64,000 bases of DNA from Datura wrightii (GCA_035772735.1 JASDFA010000010.1:100584001-100648000), one strand, 5' to 3'. Counted from the first letter of the stretch, positions 9,440 to 22,700 are shown. The notes: generated from the sequence alone by a model not told the origin. Numbers and translations are program-made.

Positions 9440-11695
9440 CACCCCGCTATGGCCTTCTTCATGCCATTCCACCAATAGACTTCTCGTAAGTTATGGTACA
9501 TCTTGGTGGCACTTGGATGGATAGAATACCTGGATCTGTGAGCCTCGTGCAACATCTGTCTCCTCAAATCATCAATATTCAGAACTTATAAATGACCCTG
9601 GTACCGAAGCACACCATCTCCCCCTCTGGAGAAGACCTCTACCTTCTCATTTTGAACGGCTTCCTTTAACTTTACCAAAATTTGGTCCTCATCTTGTCTA
9701 TATTTTACATCAGTCACCAAAGATTATTCTGATCCATTCTGAACAATAACACCTCCATTGGTCGAGTCAACCAGCGAACTCCCAACCTTGTGAGCCAATG
9801 GACATCCTTCACCAGCTCCTTCTTCCCCCCACCCACATGGGGCACACTCTCCATAGAGAGTCTACTAAGCGCGTCTACTAATATATTGTCCTTACCCGAA
9901 TGGTAGAGGACACTCTGTCATAGTCCTTGAGTAGCTCCAACCACCTCCTTTACTGAAGATTGAGATCCTTCTAGGTAAACGCATATTGTAAACTGTTATG
10001 GTCTGTAAACACGTCCACGTGGACCTCGTACAAATAATGTCGCCGTATCTTCAAGGCGAATACCACTGCGTCCAATTCAAGATCATGGGTTGGGTAATTC
10101 TTCTCATGAACTTTTAGCTGTCTGGAGGCATATGCTATAACGTTTTCGTGCTACATCAATACACACCCAAGTCCGATCCTTGAAGCATCACAATGCACCA
10201 CGAACCCATCGATGCCCTCGAGTAGGGTCAACACTGGTGCTGAGGTATGTCGAGCCTTCAACTCTTGGAAGCTCTTCTCACAAGCCTCCGTCCATTGGAA
10301 TTTCACCTTTTTTTGACTCAATTCGGTCAAGGGTGCTGCAATAGATGAGAAACCTTCAACAAATCTCTTATAGTAGCCAGCTAAGCCCAAAAAGCTCCGG
10401 ATATCTAAAGGATTCACTGGTCTAGGCCAATTCTTCACCGCTTCAATTTTTTGAGAGTCCACTTGTATGCCCTAACTTGATACCACATAGCCCAAAAACG
10501 CCACTGAGTTCAACCAAAACTCGCATTTGCTGAATTTAGCATATAGCTGGCAATCCTTGAGAGTCTGTAGCACCACCCTCAAATGAGTGGCATGCTCCTC
10601 CTCGCTTCGAGAGTATATCAATATGTCATCAATAAACACAATAACGAACAGGTATGGCTTGAACACCCTATTCATCAAGTCCATAAAAGCTGCAGGAGCA
10701 TTCCTTAGTCCAAAAGACATAATTACAAACTCATAATGACCATACCGCGTCCTGAAGGCTGTCTTTGGGATGTCGCCCTCCCGAACACTGAGATGATGAT
10801 ACTCGGATCTGAGATCTATCTTCGAAAAACAGTTGGCACCCTGAAACTGGTCAAATAAATCATCAATCCTAGGTAGAGGATAGTTGTTCTTGATGGTAAA
10901 CTTGTTCAATTACCGATAGTCAATGCACATCCAAAGGGAACCATCCTTCTTCCGGAAAAATAGAACTGGTGCACCCTATGGAGACTTTATTGGTCTGATG
11001 AAACCCTTTTCCAAGAGATCCTTCAACTGCTCCTTCAACTCTATTAGCTCATCCGGAGATGAACTGTAGGGAGGAATAAATATAGGTTGTGTGTCGGGAT
11101 GAAGGTCAATACTGAAATCAATTTCCCTCTCGAGAGGAACATCTGGTAAATCATCAGGGAAGACTTCTGGATACTTACATACTACTTGGACTAACTGGAT
11201 AGTTGGGGTCTCGAACTCAAAATCCTTAACACTAACTAGATGGTACACACAACCCTTGGAAATCATCTTTCTAGTCTTAAGATAGGAAATAAAACGATCT
11301 ACAGGCATGGCCAAATTACCCTTCCACTCCAAGACTGACTCACCTGAAAAATGGAACTCCACCGCACGGGTTTTAGAATTAACAGAAGCATAACATGCAT
11401 ACGACCATTCCATGCCAAGAATAATATCAATGTCATTCATGGATAACTCAACAAGGTCTGCGGGGGTGACTTTATGCAATACTGTGACCAGGAAACTTCT
11501 ACACACCCTCCTAGCTATAACTAAATCACCAATAGGAGTAGAGACTGAGAATGGTTTTGAAAGAATTTCGAGACTGACTCAAAAGCTACTAGCAATATAA
11601 GGTGTCACAAAATACAAGGTAGCCCCTGGATCTAACAAAGCATAAGCATCAATGTGAAACACTCGTAACATACCCGTAACCACATCTGGTAAAGT
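9440..11695 (-). pseudogene. pol: E2 pol: protease, RT, RNase H, integrase N-terminus
   Basis: Protease keeps LLDPGAT with Asp near 11630. RT spans about 10975-10480, with the FIDD catalytic box at 10625-10636; two residues present in E3 between KPYL and FVIVF are missing. RNase H starts at VHCDAS (about 10200) and runs to about 9880. Integrase begins with its zinc-binding region and ends after YWWNGMKKA at 9440. Stops fall near 10978, 10910, 10470 and 10150. A segment after RNase H that should carry the ADALSR region is shortened. Catalytic residues of RT remain, so decay is by stops rather than loss of the active site. Confidence 0.85.
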
Positions 11696-11699
11696 CTCT

Positions 11700-12887
11700 T
11701 GCTTTTGGCTTGAGGCGAGTGCATATAATCTGTTTTGGACCTATCCGCCAACCCCACTAGTGGATGCCCCCTGCAGAGCTGAACGTGCTAGAGCTACTGC
11801 TAACCTAGTAGTTTGTGCATGACCTCTATCATCATCCTGTATAGCAAATGGGTACGCTCGGCTCATGTGGTACCCATAAAAAATATTTGAGCTAAGCAAG
11901 CACTCCCCAACGTGACTCTTGCCACACTTCCCGCAAACTAGAAAGGTGCGCTCTACCTACATGCCCCTCTGATCCCTCGAACCTGAGGCCCTGCTCCTCT
12001 AATCACCCTAGCGTCTGGATGGGACACTAGCTGATGATGGTGCTGGAGCTAGTGACCTCTGTTGAATCTGAGGGCGGTGACCACCGCCAAATCTCTGTTG
12101 AGTAAACTCATAGCTATCTGTCCGGGCCCTTTTGGCCTCCCTCTCCCTCACATGTGCCGCTTCCATTTGCTGGGTGTACAAGAATATCCAAGGAAAATCC
12201 ATATCCTGGTAGAGAATAGCGGTCCTGCAATCCTTGTCCAAGTAGCTCGCCACCCCATGACGCCCTCTGATCAACCACTAACTCTGGGGCATACTTTGGT
12301 AAGTGAGTTAACTTGAGGGCATACTCCTGTACTATCATCCTCCCCTGCTTAAGAATCATGAACTCAGCTACCTTCAACTCCCTCATCTCACAAGGGAAGA
12401 ACCGATCTAGAAACGCAACATGAAACTTCTCCCAAGTGACAGGGCCTGCTCCGGCGGCCCTACTATCTTTCCATTGATGAAACCAGATGTGTATGACTCC
12501 TTTCAGTTGATATGAGGCCAACTCAGCACACTCAACCCCTTTCACCCCCATGACTTGGGTGATCTTCATGATCTCATCAATGTACTTATGCGGGTCCTCA
12601 TCTACTTTTGACCCGAGGAATTCTAGCGGGTTCATCCTCAAGAAATCTCTGACTTGAGATGCCGCCACATTTCCATTTTTCAGGACATGAGCAACTGTCT
12701 GTTGATTAACCTGAGCGGTCAAGGCCTGCGCTAACATCTAAATAGCTTCCCGAAACTCAGCATGGATAACCGGCTCCAGTACATGGTGCTCTTGGACTGG
12801 TGGGGCTTACCGGTGCATGTCTCCACTGCCATCCTCATGGTTGTTTCCATTCCCATTCCACCTACCATTTACTCTGCGGGGAGCCAT
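11700..12887 (-). pseudogene. gag: E2 gag
   Basis: ATG at 12887-12885 opens MAPRRVNGR, the same start as E3 and E4. The capsid core (12737-12114) reads MNPLEFLGSKVDEDPHKYI, then AELASYQLKGV and WHQW-type motifs, ending in a run of basic residues. A single frameshift near 12290 breaks the reading, and two stops precede 12737. The zinc knuckle near 11940 is reduced to CGKCGKSHVGEC, with shorter spacing than the usual CX2CX4HX4C. Confidence 0.82.
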
Positions 12888-13080
12888 GATTCTACAATTG
12901 CGAATAGCACAAGTTAGAAGGATAGGGAGATAGTTCATCGCACGACATAGATCATGAAAGAAGGGAACATTTCCTAAATGTCTCATAGCCCCTTCATCAT
13001 AAGTGTGGCGCGCTTAACACATATGAAAAAGACTCTACTTAACACGGCTTTCAAACGCCCTAGGACACTTCAAACCTATG

Positions 13081-13092
13081 GCTCTGATACTA
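13081..13092 (-). other. E2 primer binding site (tRNA-iMet)
   Basis: On the minus strand TAGTATCAGAGC, one base off TGGTATCAGAGC, lies next to the LTR end at 13097. This is the standard primer site of plant chromoviruses. Confidence 0.8.
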
Positions 13093-13096
13093 AGTT

Positions 13097-14825
13097 TTTC
13101 ATGACCTGAATGGATGCCCGAATCGCTACACGGCACAAGGAGCCCCGAGAGACCCCATGTCGACCAATGTCATGAACATACATCTAAATCTATATCAATA
13201 AAGTGGATTACTCAACATAACAACATAACAGAAACATAAACATGACATAAAATTGAAAACGAAACATACTTCATACATAACAGTTGAATACTACACATAG
13301 TCTAAAAGCCTCTAACATATATGATGGGTTGATGGGAAAACACCCCCAACTAACCCAACAAGTCTAGAAAACTAAGAATGAAAAGATAACTGATATCAAA
13401 CCGGTCCTGGGAGAATGAAGACACACCAAAGAGCTTGATGCTAATCTTTGAGACAGGCTAATGATGGTGCTGAGGCTGAAGATCGGAGCCTGTATCATGA
13501 AACGATACAACATAGAGTATGGGGTCAGTACGTGGAATGTACCGAGTATGCAAGGAAAGTAAAACGGACATTTAAAAATACATAAAAGATCATAAGAGAT
13601 TATAAGAGTAGGACAACATGCTCATAACATAAATATCAAAAGATAACATAAGGCTCAAGGTTTTAAAATCATTCTTCATCCATTCATTATCATAATAGTA
13701 AGAGAAACTTTATAAATCATCACTTGAGCCAAAATAACATAAATATAATAATGCATAAAAACATGCAGAACAATGGGAGGACTCGTCATAACCGGGTAGA
13801 ACCTTACATGATGCCCCAAGTTTCTCGCTTAAGTGGTTAGAGTCGTCCCTGGCTTGCCAGGCAAGGCACGTGCATTGTGTGATATCACGAAATAGGGGAT
13901 CCATTAACATTGTAATGTATCATTATGAACCTACGATGGCACATAGTTATGAGACACTGGCGTAGTCCTTTGAACGTTGGGCTACTCGGTGCTAGACACC
14001 GCTCCCAAAATCATACACATTAGGCTCATACGTAAATCATAAACATCATTCATGAGATCATGGCTATATAAACATTTAACACCATTGATCCTCTTTCCAT
14101 GCATGATTAACCATGAATCAAGGGCCCTTTAGTCGACCAATATCATAAATCGATCAATCAAAAAATCCATCTGATAAATCATAAATCATACTTGAACATG
14201 TTGGCATTGGCCGATACCTTAACATGCTTGAAATTATTCAACTCACTTGAAAACATGATTATAAACATGGGTAATTTGAAAACATGCTTTTCATCATCAA
14301 TACATCATCATACATGAACATTCATCATAAATCTTAACTTTCAAACTTTTCATAAATGGGAAATTTGATTTTAAAAGCTTAAAACATGATTTTAATGGAA
14401 AACAATGTAAAACTTTTCCATAATTGATAATTCAATAATAATAACTCGTTTAGATCATACCCCTATAGAGAATTCGAAATTTCATGCATTCGGATAAAAC
14501 CCCATAGAATCTATATAGGAAATTCATGATTTAGAGGGAGTTTGGGCATAGGTGAGAATGGATTCACCTATTCATAACCCTACATACCTGATTAAAGCTG
14601 ATTCTTACACTTCCTTGAGAACCCAATGAAGGATTGAAAGAAAACTTGAAGAACTCCTACTTGATCACCTCCTAAACCCCTTCAATATGAATTCATGGAT
14701 ATGAATGAGCCCAAGATAGGTTTTACCCTCATAAAACATTGCATTTTGAGCCTTAAACGACGTAGTTTAGGACCCTAGGACTTAGGAATGATGAAAATGC
14801 CTTTAATGATTTTGCTGGAACTTTT
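13097..14825 (-). repeat. E2 5' LTR, U3-truncated
   Basis: Minus-strand copy of LTR A/B covering the 3' part of the LTR, up to the segment homologous to about 16440 in LTR A. The U3 part with the CACGAGTCGTG-type palindromes is missing exactly beyond the break. There are no genes in this stretch. Confidence 0.8.
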
Positions 14826-14850
14826 GCACTAGCAATGACAATGACCATCC

Positions 14851-15663
14851 TAAGGTTAAGCTCAGCATAGCATTTCACCCACAAATGTATGGTCAAGCGA
14901 AGCGGATAATTCATACTCTCGAGGACATGTTGAGAGCATGCGTGATTGACTTCAAAGGTAGTTGAGATGATCATTTTCCTCTTATCGAGTTCGCATACAA
15001 TAACAGCTACCATTCCAGCATTCAAATGGCTCCATTTGAGGCTCTCTATGGGTGACGATATAGATGGCCTGTTGGTTGGTTTGACATCGGTGAAGCTGCC
15101 ATGATAGGACCAGATTCAGTCCATGAGACTATGGAGAAGGCTCAGCTCATACGGGATAGGTTGAAAATAGCTCAAAGTCGCCAAAATTCCTATGCCAATG
15201 TGAGAAGGAGAGAACTTGACTTCGAAGTGGATGATTGGGTGTTTTTGAAGGTTTGTCCTATTAAGGGAGTGACGCGGTTTGTAAAGAAAGAAAAACTCAG
15301 CCCTCGTTATGTTGGCCCTTACCGAATTATAAAACAGATTGGCAAGGTGGCATATGAATTGGAGTTGCTTCAGAATTAGCTTCTGTTCATCCTGTTTTCC
15401 ATGTATCGCTCTTAAAGAAGTGTTTGGGTGATCTTGCCCTAGTTGTTCTGGTGGACAGTGTTGGTGTGAAAGACAACCTTAGTTATGAGGAGGTTCTAGT
15501 AGAAATACTAAATCGTCAAGTTTGAAGGCTAAGAAACAAGGAAGTAGCTTCAGTCAAAGTTTTGAGGAGGAATCAGCATGTCAAAGGAGATATGTGGGAA
15601 GCTGAAGCAGACATGATGGCTAGATACCCACATTTATTCTCTACCGGTTCAGTTTCAGCTTGA
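14851..15663 (+). pseudogene. pol: E3a: integrase C-terminal half and chromodomain remnant
   Basis: The reading starts inside the integrase core at VKLSIAFHPQ, and the catalytic Glu of the DGQAER-type motif reads Lys (QAKRI). Next come LEDMLRACVIDFKGS, the AYNNSYHSSIQMAPFEALYG box, and the GPY/F module KLSPRYVGPYRII (about 15297-15330). A frameshifted chromodomain with NQHVKGDMWEAEADMMARYPHLF ends near 15663. There are stops at about 14963 and 15053 and a frameshift at 15380. Everything upstream of the integrase core is absent because of the inverted junction with E2. Confidence 0.85.
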
Positions 15664-15873
15664 GGTATCGGTTTTTGCCATAAAACTCCAATTAGATTTC
15701 ATGTTCGATTTATGTGCTAAAGTTTCTTTTATGTATATGGATGTATATATGAATTGTAAATTCACTTCAGCTATGTGGTTAAAATTGGAGTTAGCCATTC
15801 TGTCAGTTTTCAGCTTAAATGATCAGTATTTGAATATGATGATTGCATTTCTCTGCTTTTCTGTATGTTTTCC

Positions 15874-15909
15874 AACATTCGAGGGTGAATGTTCCTAAGG
15901 GGGAGATAT
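15874..15909 (+). promoter_or_regulatory. AGGA-type hairpin and polypurine tract before LTR A
   Basis: AACATTC (15874-15880) faces GAATGTT (15887-15893), with GAGGGT between them. AAGGGGGAGA follows, and LTR A starts at 15910. This marks the 3' end of the E3a unit. Confidence 0.7.
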
Positions 15910-18257
15910 TGTTATACCTTGAAAGCCCAAAGATCAGATCTGGGAGTTGAAATGGAGAAAATTTAAAATCTGGCATCAGGTCACAAAACCAGTCATTCTG
16001 TGACCCATAGGGGCAGACCACGAGTCATGATGTGCCTCGTGCTGAGGCTTAGGATGTCAGTTTGAAATTTGGGATTAAAGGTCCCCATGGACATGACGTC
16101 AGACCCCACAACTTGTTAAGTCAGTTGTGGGAAATGGTGACTGAGAAGGAGAAGGAAGATGGCAGTGTACCCTACGGAAGGACCTCATGAGTCGTGTCCA
16201 GTCACCACGATTCGTGGGATGGGTCGTGGTCAGCAGATGGAAATTATTCGAAACTTAGGGCAGTGCATGTGATGGGTGGTGACCATGACTCGTGGTCACC
16301 GGTAACGAATCGTGACATCCCGCGTGCTAAGCCCCAGACAACCCCTTAGGCAGTGTACTTGACGGAGTATGCCACGATTCGTGGCCTGGAGTGATGAGTC
16401 GTCCAGTCCCTCGTGGGGACTGGTAGTCAGTTATTTCCTACGAATTTAGTAAGGACTTTTTCGTAATTCCTATGATCCTAAGGCCTAAACAACATCATTT
16501 TAAATTATGAATGATGAGTTTTAAGAGGGTTAAGTTAATTTTAGGTCATTCTTACTCATGCCTGCAAAGTTAGAGAGTTAGAGAGGTGATCAAGCTTATT
16601 CTCCTTCAAGTTCTCTTCAATTCCTCTTGGGCAATCAAAAAATTGTAAGAATCAGCTATAATCAGGTGTATAGGGTCATGAGTGGGTGAATCCTTTGACC
16701 CTCATGCCTAATCCCTCTCTAAATCATGAATTTCCTATGTAATTCTATGGGGTTTTAACCTAATGCATGAAATTCCTAACTCTCTACATGGTTATGATTT
16801 AAATATGTTTCTACTATTGAATTATGATTCATGGGAAAGTTTTACATTGATTTAAATTAAAAATCTTGTTGCAAGATTTATAAATTTAAAATGCCCATTT
16901 ATGAGAAAATCATGAAAGTTGATATTTATGGTGAATGTTCATGTATGACGGAGTATTGATGATGAAAGGCATGTTATCAAATTACCCATATTTATAATCA
17001 TGTTTTCAATTTGAATTGAGTATTTTCAAGCATGTTAAAGTATTGGGAACTGACCACATGTTCAAGTATATTTATGATTTCCCGAATTAAGCTTACCACA
17101 TGGTTTTGGAGCGAAGACTCCCAATTATTTTTTAGCTTGTGGAATGGTTTGAGCTAAAGCTTCTCATATGCATAATTTCAGATTTGAGATATATTTTACT
17201 ATTGAGCTTCATCAATAGATGATGGTGAGCTTCATTGAAAAATAATGATGGAGAGCATATGCATGTTTTTGGGAGTAGTGTCTAGAACCGAGTAGGCTAA
17301 GGGTTGATCACCCTATGCCTCAGAACTATGAACCAATGTAGGTAATTACTTATATATATATATATATACACACTTCGGGACCTCCTTTCTATGCTATCCC
17401 CTGCCCCGATCGGGACCCAAGCTTGATATCGATATCATGGTATCGTCCTTAGCCCTGTCAAGGCTTCAGACGGCTCTACCTACTTGAGTGTGATTGTTAG
17501 GACCACGTAAGCCCTATCGTGGTATGTCGGTTAAAAGATGAGTCTTCCATTGTTCCTCATGATTTCAGTTATGCATATTCATCATTCATGATATATATAT
17601 CTATAAATGTTCTAAAGCAGGTTTGGCCCAATGATCAATTCTATTTATGATTGTCATATTTTAGCTTTGGGTCAATTGAATCCATTATGATTTATGTTAG
17701 TTGAGATCATGTTTTTAGAAAAATTGCATGCAAGGCCTACTCTCAAATTCTTATTCGTTTATGTTTATTATTATGCATGTTTTAAATGATTTTACTTATT
17801 TAAGCGATTTTACTTACCTTGCATACTCGATACATTCCATGTAATAACCGCATACTCTATGCTGTATCATTTCATGATACAGGCTCCGACTCTTAGACTC
17901 AGCCTCGTCAGTAGCCAGTATCAGAGTTAGCACCCAGCTTAGTGGTGAGTCCTCATCTCCTGAGGACCATTTGCTTCCAGATATTGATGTACTTTCAGTT
18001 TTAGTATTAGAGAGTTGGTTGGTGTTTTGTCCCATCAACTCATCAAACTAGAGGCTTTTCAGATAATACAATGTACTCAGCTTCAGTTTCGTGTATTTCT
18101 GATGTGATGCTTATTTCAAATTTCCGCTAAGATCACCATGTTAATTCTTCTATTGTACTAATTGAGTTAGGGGAATGTTCATGCCATGGGTTGACTTGGG
18201 ATCTCTCGAGGCTCCTTGTCTCGTGTCACTATCCGGACCTCCGTTCGAGTCATGAAA
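15910..18257 (+). repeat. LTR A, shared between E3a and E3b
   Basis: 2348 bp, starting TGTTATACC after a polypurine tract and ending just before a tRNA-iMet primer site. It therefore serves as 3' LTR to E3a and 5' LTR to E3b. It contains a U3 palindrome cluster (16013-16430), a TA run (17351-17368), and the perfect palindrome GATATCGATATC near 17430. The final CA is mutated (TGAAA for TGACA). No gene lies within. Confidence 0.9.
16013..16430 (+). promoter_or_regulatory. CACGA-N-TCGTG palindrome cluster in U3 of LTR A
   Basis: Several copies of an odd-length palindrome occur, for example CCACGATTCGTGG (16205-16217) and GCCACGATTCGTGGC (16371-16385), with many half or mutated copies between. 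LTR B has the same set (23375-23800, including GCCACGAGTCGTGGC at 23742-23756). E9's LTR has it at about 60900-61330. The place, in U3, matches that of the CGTGTCACG modules in other families. Confidence 0.6.
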
Positions 18258-18261
18258 AACT

Positions 18262-18273
18262 TGGTATCAGAGC
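18262..18273 (+). other. E3b primer binding site (tRNA-iMet)
   Basis: A perfect TGGTATCAGAGC follows AAC after LTR A. About 195 bases of leader with no features separate it from the gag ATG. Confidence 0.92.
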
Positions 18274-18468
18274 AAAAGGTTTGGAGTGTCCTAGGGTGTC
18301 TTAAAGCCACGTTGAGTAGGGTCTTTTTCATGGGTGTGTAGAGCTCCACACTTATGATGAAGAGGCTACAAGACGTTTAGGATATGTTCCCTACTTTCAT
18401 GATTTCTATGTCGTGTGATGAAATGTCTCCCTATCCTTCTAATTCATGCTATTCGTGATTGTAGAATC

Positions 18469-19700
18469 ATGGCTCCCCACAGAATAAATGGTGGGAGGAA
18501 CGGGAATAGAGATAGCCACGAGGATGGCAACGGAAACGTGCACTAGCAAGCCCCACCAGTCTAGGAGCACCATGCACCAAAGCCGGTTGCCCATGTTGAA
18601 TTTAGGGCAGCTTTCAGATTCTCTTGCAGGCCTTGACTGCTCAGGTCAATCAGAAGGCAGTTGCACATATCCCGCAAAATGGCAATGCGGCGGTGGCTCG
18701 AGTCAGGGATTTCATGAGAATGAACCCGCCAAAGTTCCTCTAGTCAAAAGTAGATAAGGAACCGCTGAGTTCATTGATGAGATTATGAAGATCACCCAAG
18801 TTATAAGGGTGAATGGAGTTTAGTGTGCAGAGTTGGCCTCATACCACTTGAAAGGGGTCGCACACATCTGGTTTTGACAATGGAAAGATAGTAGGGCTAC
18901 CGGAGCAGGCCCTATCACTTGGGAACAGTTACAAGTTGCATTCCTAGATCAGTTCTTCCCTCGTGAGATGAGGAAGTTGAAGGCAGCCAAGTTCGTGAAT
19001 CTTAAGCAAGGGAAGATGACGGTGTAGGAGTATGCCCTGGAGTTCACTCACCTATCAAAGTACACCCCAGAGTTAGTGGCTGATCAGAGGGCGCGTGTGA
19101 GCAGGTTTGTTCATGTAGTGGCGGGCTATTTGGACAAGGATTGCAGGACCACTACACTCCACCAGGTTATGGAATTCCTTTGGATAGTCTTGTACGTCCA
19201 TAAGATGGAGGCGGCGCATATGAGGGAAAGAAAGGCCAAGAGGGCTAGAACCGATATCTATAGATTCAATCAGCCGAGATCGGGTGGTGGGCACCAGCAA
19301 TAGACCCACCAGAGATCTTCATCCCCAACATCTTCAATGTTGAGTGTGCCATCCCAGCCTAGGCACGATCAGAGGGGGTGAGCATCAGGCTCTAGGGGTT
19401 AGAGAAGCATACCCGCAGATTCTAGCATCCCAGCTAGCCGCAGATGTGGTGGGGGGCACAGGGGCCAGTCCTTAGTAGGTACAGGGGCTTCTTTCGAGTG
19501 TGGGAAGCTCGGACACATGCTCAGAGATTTCCCAGTAGCGAGACAGGACCATGATGGGGGCAGAGGCCTAGCTTCCAGTTCAGTAGACCCTCCTACACGC
19601 TCAGCACAACATGGGGCATCTACTAGCACAGGTGGCGGTCAGCGCAAGAATAGGTTCTAGGCATTAGCATCCCACCAAGAGAAGGAGGTCTCCGCAGATG
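18469..19700 (+). pseudogene. gag: E3b gag, heavily shifted
   Basis: Starts ATGGCTCCCC at 18469, as in E2 and E4. Many frameshifts and stops fall between 18550 and 19070, but nucleotide similarity to E4 gag continues throughout. A readable C-terminal part at 19076-19303 carries the basic MRERKAKRARTD segment. Its zinc knuckle near 19495-19530 is damaged: FECGKLGHMLRDF has lost the first and last Cys. Confidence 0.8.
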
Positions 19701-22700
19701 TAGTCATTGGTATGTTACAAGCTTTCCATATTGATGTATATGATTTGTCATATCCAGAGGCCACATTTTTTTTTGTGACACCTTATGTGGCTAGTAATTT
19801 CAGAGTCAGTCTTGAAGTCTTGCCAGAATCCTTCTTAGTCTCTACTCTAATGGGTGATGCAGTTGTAGCTAGACGGGTGTGTAGAGGTTGCCTAGTCACA
19901 GTCCTTCAGAAAGTCACCTCAGCAGATCTAGTAGAGTTATCCATGACCAATTTTGATGTTATCCTTGACATGGATTGGCTATTTTCATGTTATGCCTCAG
20001 TTAATTGTAGAACCTGTGCAGTAGAGTTCAGATTTTTGGGTGAGCCAGTCTTAGAGTGAAAGTGTAGTTTAGCTGTGCCTGTAGGTTGTTTCATTTCCAA
20101 CCTTAAGGACAGAAAGATGATCTTCAAAGGTTGTTTGTACCACTTAGTTAGGGTTAAGGATGTTGAGTTTGAGACCCCGACTATCTAGTCAGTTCCAATG
20201 ATATGTGAGTATCCAGAGGTCTTCCTAGATGATCCACTGGAAATCCCTTCCGAGCAGGAGATTGATTTTGGTATTGACCTTCTTCCTGACACGCAACCTA
20301 TATCTTTTCCTCCCTACAGAATGGCTCCAACCGAGCTAAAGAAGTTGAAGGAGCAGTTGAAGGACCAATTAGATAAGGGTTTCATTAGATTGAGAAAGTC
20401 CCAATGGGGTGCACCAGTTCACTTTGTTCGAAAGAAAGATGGTTCTCTCCGTATATGTATTGATTATTGGCAATTGAACAAGGTCACCATCAAGAACAGG
20501 TACCCTCTACCCAGGATTGATGATTTATTTGACCATTATTAGGGTGTCTAGTATTATTCGATGATAGATCTCAGATCTGGGTATCATCAGCTTAGAGTTC
20601 GAGAGACTTACATCCCAAAGACAGACTTCAGGATGCGGTATGGTCATTATGAGTTTGTAGTTATGTCTTTTGGACTAACGAATGCTCCTGCAGCTTTTAT
20701 GGACTTGATGAACAGGGTGTTCAAGCCATACCTGGATATGTTCGTGATTGTGTTTATTGATGACATCTTGATATACTCTCGGAGTGAGGAGGAGCATGCC
20801 GCTCATTTGAGGGTGGTGCTACAGACCCTCAAGGATCTTCAGCTATATTCTAAATTCTGCAAGTGCGAGTTTTGGTTGAAATCAGTGGCATTTTTAGGCC
20901 ATGTGGTATCAAGTGAGGGCATAAAGGTGGACTCCCAGAAAATAGAAGCGGTGAAGAATTGGCCTAGACCGGTGAATCCTTCGAATATCTAGAGCTTATT
21001 GGGCTTAGTTGGTTATTATCAGAGATTTGTTGAAGGCTTCTCATTGATTGCAGCTTCCTTTCCCAAATTGACCCAAAAGAAGGTGAAATTCCAATGGTCG
21101 GAGGCTTGTGAGAGGAGCTTTCAGGAGTTGAAGACTCGACTTACTTCAACACCGGAGTTAACCCTACCAAATGGTACCAATGGGTTCATGGTGTATTGTG
21201 ATGCTTCATGGGTTAGACTTGGGTGTGTATTGATGCAGCACAGGAAGGTTATAGCATATGCCTCCAAATAGCTAAAAGTTCATGAGAAGAATTACCCGAC
21301 CCCTGATCTTGAATTGGCCGTAGTGGTCTTTGCCTTGAAGATATAACGACATTATTAGTACGGGGTCCACGTGGATGTGTTTAAGGACCATAAGAGTTTA
21401 TAATATGTGTTTACCCTGAAGGATCTCAATCTTCAGCAAAGGAGGTGGTTGGAGCTACTCAAGGACGTAGAGAGTCCCATGTGGATGAGGGCAAAAAGGA
21501 GCTGGTGAGGGATGTGCATCGATTCGCAAGGTTGGGAGTTTGATTGGTTGACTCAACCGATGGTGGTGTTATTATTCAGAACAGATCAGAATCATTCTTG
21601 GTGACTGATGTAAAAGCTAGACAAGATGAGGACCCGATTTTGGTAAATTAAAGGAAGCCGTTCAGATTCAGAACGAAGAGGTCTTCTTAAAAGGGGGAGA
21701 TGGTGTGCTTCGATACCAGGGTCACTTATGTGTTCCGGATGTTGATGATTTGTGAAATCGGATGTTGCATGAGGCTCACAGTTCCATATATTCAATCCAT
21801 CTAGGTGCCACCAAGATGTATCGTGACTTACGAGGAAGTCTATTGGTGGAATGGCATAAAGAAGGACATCACAGAATTTGTGGCGAAGTGTCCAAACTGT
21901 CAGCAAGTTAAGGTCGAGCATCAGAGACCGGGAGGTGTGCTTCAGGATATCAGTATTCCCACTTGGAAGTAGGAAGAAATCAGTATGGAGTTCATCACAG
22001 GGTTGCCTCACATTCGACGGTAATATGACTCCATTTGGGTTGTTGTAGATAGGTTGACCAAAAATGCTCACTTTCGACCGATCAAAACCATGAATTTGGC
22101 GGATGATTATGTTGTGCTATACATTTGAGAGCTAGTTCGGTTACATGGAGTGCCCTTTTCCATCATATCAGACAGAGGTACCCAATTCACCTCTTAGTTT
22201 TAGAGGTCATTTCAAAAGAAACTAGGTACTCAGGTTAAGCTCAGCACAACATTTCACCCGCAACTGGATGGTCAAGCAGAGGGGACAATTCAAACTCTCG
22301 AGGACATGTTGAGAGCATACGTGATTGACTTCAAAGGTAGTTGGGATAATCATTTGCCTCTTATCGAGTGCGCATACAATAACTGCTACCGGTCTAGAAT
22401 TCAGATGGCTCCGTTTGAAGATCTCTATGGGCAGAAATATAGATCTCCTATTGGTTGGTTTGAAGTCGGTGAAGCTGCAATGATCGGACCAGATTCAATC
22501 CTTGAGTCTATGGAGAAGGCTCAGCTCATACGGGATAGGTTGAAAACAGTTCAAGTCTCCAAAAGTCCTATATTGATGTGAGAACGAGAAAACTTGAGAT
22601 CAAAGTAGATGATTGGGTGTTTCCTAAAGGTGTCTCCCATGAAGGGAGTGATGCGGTTTGGAAAGAAAGGAAAACTCAGCGCTCGTTATGTTGGCCCTTG

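Larger units (their letters stand above)
9435..14825 (-). mobile_element. E2: chromovirus (Tekay/Del-like), minus strand, broken
   Basis: Reading leftward: partial 5' LTR, tRNA-iMet primer site, gag, protease, RT, RNase H, and the start of integrase, which stops at E1's 3' LTR. The rest of integrase and the 3' LTR should lie beyond E1, outside the window. Family membership follows from close similarity of gag, RT and LTR to E3/E4. The LTR is cut near 14825, where a same-family integrase fragment begins on the opposite strand. Confidence 0.88.
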
